DNA from: Verrucomicrobiales bacterium
Lineage (GTDB): Bacteria; Verrucomicrobiota; Verrucomicrobiia; Verrucomicrobiales; DEV007
DNA length: 64,000 nucleotides
Assembly (NCBI GenBank): GCA_029212615.1
Contig: JARGPJ010000008.1
Span: 62,001-126,000 of the forward strand
Direction: 5' to 3'
Below are positions 62,863 to 64,000 of this stretch, one piece after another. The position numbers and the translations under genes were made by a program. Each line of letters begins with the position of its first letter. Within the stretch, counting starts at the first letter, position 1. The notes beneath the pieces were generated by a model, which was given only the letters and a program-made list of their open reading frames with translations, was not told the DNA's origin and made no database searches.

Positions 62863-63711
62863 GTGAAGAAGCTGAAGGGAATCGAAGGTCGTCACGAACT
62901 TGAGTGGCTTGGGGAAACGGTCTATACCGAATTTCACGCGACTGAAGAGTCGGTGAAGGGGACGGTTCTTATCCTTCATGGTCTCGGGGATCATATCGGG
63001 CGATACGCCTGGGCTCTTGAGTTGCTCTTAAACGCCGGGTATTCCGTTTTGGGTATCGACTGGCCGGGGTGCGGGAACTCCTCGGGGATTCGCGGGAATC
63101 TTCCCCGGGTCGATGAGGCAGAGCGACTTGTCGGGGAAATTCTGGAAAAGGCGGAGATCGATCCGGTGGGGGTCCTCGGGCATTCGACCGGAGGATTTTA
63201 CCTTGTTCAGTTTCTTGTCAGAGGCCTGCCTGCTCTCAGTTCCCTGAAATGGGTTTGGTTCTCTTCGCCTCTTCTCGATCCGGTTCACGGGCAGAATCCG
63301 CTTAAGGTTTTCGCAGCGAAGCTGCTGGTGAAAGTGATTCCGACCTTCACGCTGAGCACCGGCGTTTATCCCCGGGATTGCTTTCATACAGGGGGAGGAC
63401 CCCGTTCAGGAAACTTTGCCGAAGGCTGTCACAACCGGATTTCGTTGCGATTCGGAGAAGATTTACTCGATGAAGAAAAGATTGCGGTGGCATCAGCCGG
63501 GAAGATCCGGGCCGATCTTAAGATCCTCGTGACGCAGGGGGCCGCAGATCACGTTTGTTCCCCGAAATTGACGGAACCTTTTGTAAATCAACTGAAAGCG
63601 AAGTCGAAAGCGTTCCTTCTCATCTCCGGGTCGAGACATGAGCCGTTCCGGGAACCTGAATCCGCTCCGTTTTTTAATCATGTGAGAACGTGGTTGAGCG
63701 GCCGGGTCTGA
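62863..63711 (+). CDS. Alpha/beta hydrolase (monoacylglycerol lipase-like)
   Basis: The product is 282 residues from GTG 62863, preceded by GAGGG. The nucleophile elbow is GHSTGGF, and the oxyanion region LILHGLGDHIGRYAWALELL matches the hydrolase_4 (lysophospholipase/monoacylglycerol lipase) family; the acid and base lie in ADHVCSPKL and SRHEPFRE. It is probably cytoplasmic and acts on a lipid or ester. It follows tRNA-Val in divergent orientation. Confidence 0.85.
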   Translation: MKKLKGIEGRHELEWLGETVYTEFHATEESVKGTVLILHGLGDHIGRYAWALELLLNAGYSVLGIDWPGCGNSSGIRGNLPRVDEAERLVGEILEKAEIDPVGVLGHSTGGFYLVQFLVRGLPALSSLKWVWFSSPLLDPVHGQNPLKVFAAKLLVKVIPTFTLSTGVYPRDCFHTGGGPRSGNFAEGCHNRISLRFGEDLLDEEKIAVASAGKIRADLKILVTQGAADHVCSPKLTEPFVNQLKAKSKAFLLISGSRHEPFREPESAPFFNHVRTWLSGRV

Positions 63712-63732
63712 CTTTCCTTTCTTCACATCTTA

Positions 63733-63761
63733 TTGACATGGGACGCGAAATTTCGGACAAT
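63733..63761 (+). promoter_or_regulatory. Candidate sigma-70-type promoter of the FHA gene
   Basis: A perfect -35 box TTGACA (63733-63738) is followed after 17 bases by GACAAT (63756-63761), four of six to the -10 consensus. Transcription would then begin about eight bases on, at or near the ATG at 63769. Confidence 0.5.
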
Positions 63762-63768
63762 GCGCGTC

Positions 63769-64000
63769 ATGTCATCAAAATTTTCTCTCATTGTTAGTAT
63801 GCCGGACGAAGGTCCTGTGACTCACGATCTCACCGGGGATTCCCTTTCTTTAGGCCGCGGTCCGGACAACGATATTCAGGTTTTAGTCGCTGAGGTTTCC
63901 GTCAAACATGGCGAGCTGAAGGCTGAAGGCGAAGGCTTCAAAATCACGGATCTTGGTTCGACGAACGGAACGCTGGTCAACGGCGGCAAAGTCGGCGCGG
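63769..64000 (+). CDS. FHA-domain protein, N-terminal part (3' end outside window)
   Basis: The frame runs from ATG 63769 (alternative ATG 63760) to the window end. It encodes a forkhead-associated domain: LSLGRGPDNDIQVLVAEVSVKHGELKAEG (the RGP and SxxH phosphothreonine-binding signatures) and ITDLGSTNGTLVNG. FHA domains bind phosphothreonine in kinase signalling. The rest of the protein is not visible. Confidence 0.9.
   Translation, partial: MSSKFSLIVSMPDEGPVTHDLTGDSLSLGRGPDNDIQVLVAEVSVKHGELKAEGEGFKITDLGSTNGTLVNGGKVGA

Overview
The window is a 64 kb piece of a bacterial chromosome, with both ends cutting through genes. Gene content points to the Verrucomicrobiota (PVC group). The signs are a DUF1549/DUF1553 protein with a CxxCH motif, a secreted formylglycine-type sulfatase beside a secreted acetyl-xylan-esterase-like hydrolase, a YHYH-domain protein, a TIGR04283-like glycosyltransferase, an OpcA-like protein, and many outer-membrane and Mla-type genes. 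This placement is inferred from families; no rRNA is present.

Layout. 0-4 kb: end of glmM, bioD and a membrane-anchored GrpE-like protein (overlapping genes), then trmB and a VanX-type dipeptidase. 3.5-9.3 kb (all minus): AraC regulator, beta-barrel protein, a strong terminator, then an overlapping PstS-like / TonB receptor / PepSY-TM operon, probably for iron or haem. 9.5-20.7 kb: a two-armed heavy-metal (probably copper/silver) resistance island. Its plus arm has two small secreted Cys-rich proteins and a CopA-type ATPase. Its minus arm has a His/Cys-rich secreted protein, a TolC/CusB/CusA efflux pump, a His-rich lipoprotein and a CDF exporter. 20.8-45.1 kb: mostly chromosomal genes: rapA, a class A penicillin-binding protein, a polytopic membrane protein, an amidohydrolase, an M16 peptidase, an OpcA-like protein, recJ, a gluzincin-like protein, hsp20-lon, sulfatase, esterase, a nucleotide-sugar epimerase, a Gfo/Idh/MocA oxidoreductase and an Nramp-like transporter that lacks the usual metal ligands.

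45.1-56.1 kb is an accessory region. Its intergenic spaces carry more than a dozen copies of a short repeat (core AGGGACAGGTTA or its complement), and in the middle sits a REP-associated tyrosine transposase (RAYT) flanked by inverted copies. One pair of repeats directly abuts a decayed copy of the 3' end of the esterase gene found 7.5 kb upstream. Cargo includes a DUF1549/1553 protein, a YHYH protein, a peptidoglycan-binding protein, a double GNAT, two cupins and a beta-helix protein.

56.1-64 kb: a glycosyltransferase, mlaE-mlaF-mlaD-like lipid transport genes, a type III pantothenate kinase with an altered first motif, an ROK sugar kinase, a glycosyltransferase-like protein, tRNA-Val(GAC), an alpha/beta hydrolase and the start of an FHA protein.

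The most notable items are the RAYT/repeat system with its repeat-linked gene fragment, the metal island with its four small metal-ligand-rich secreted proteins, and the AraC/PstS-like/TonB locus with an internal terminator.
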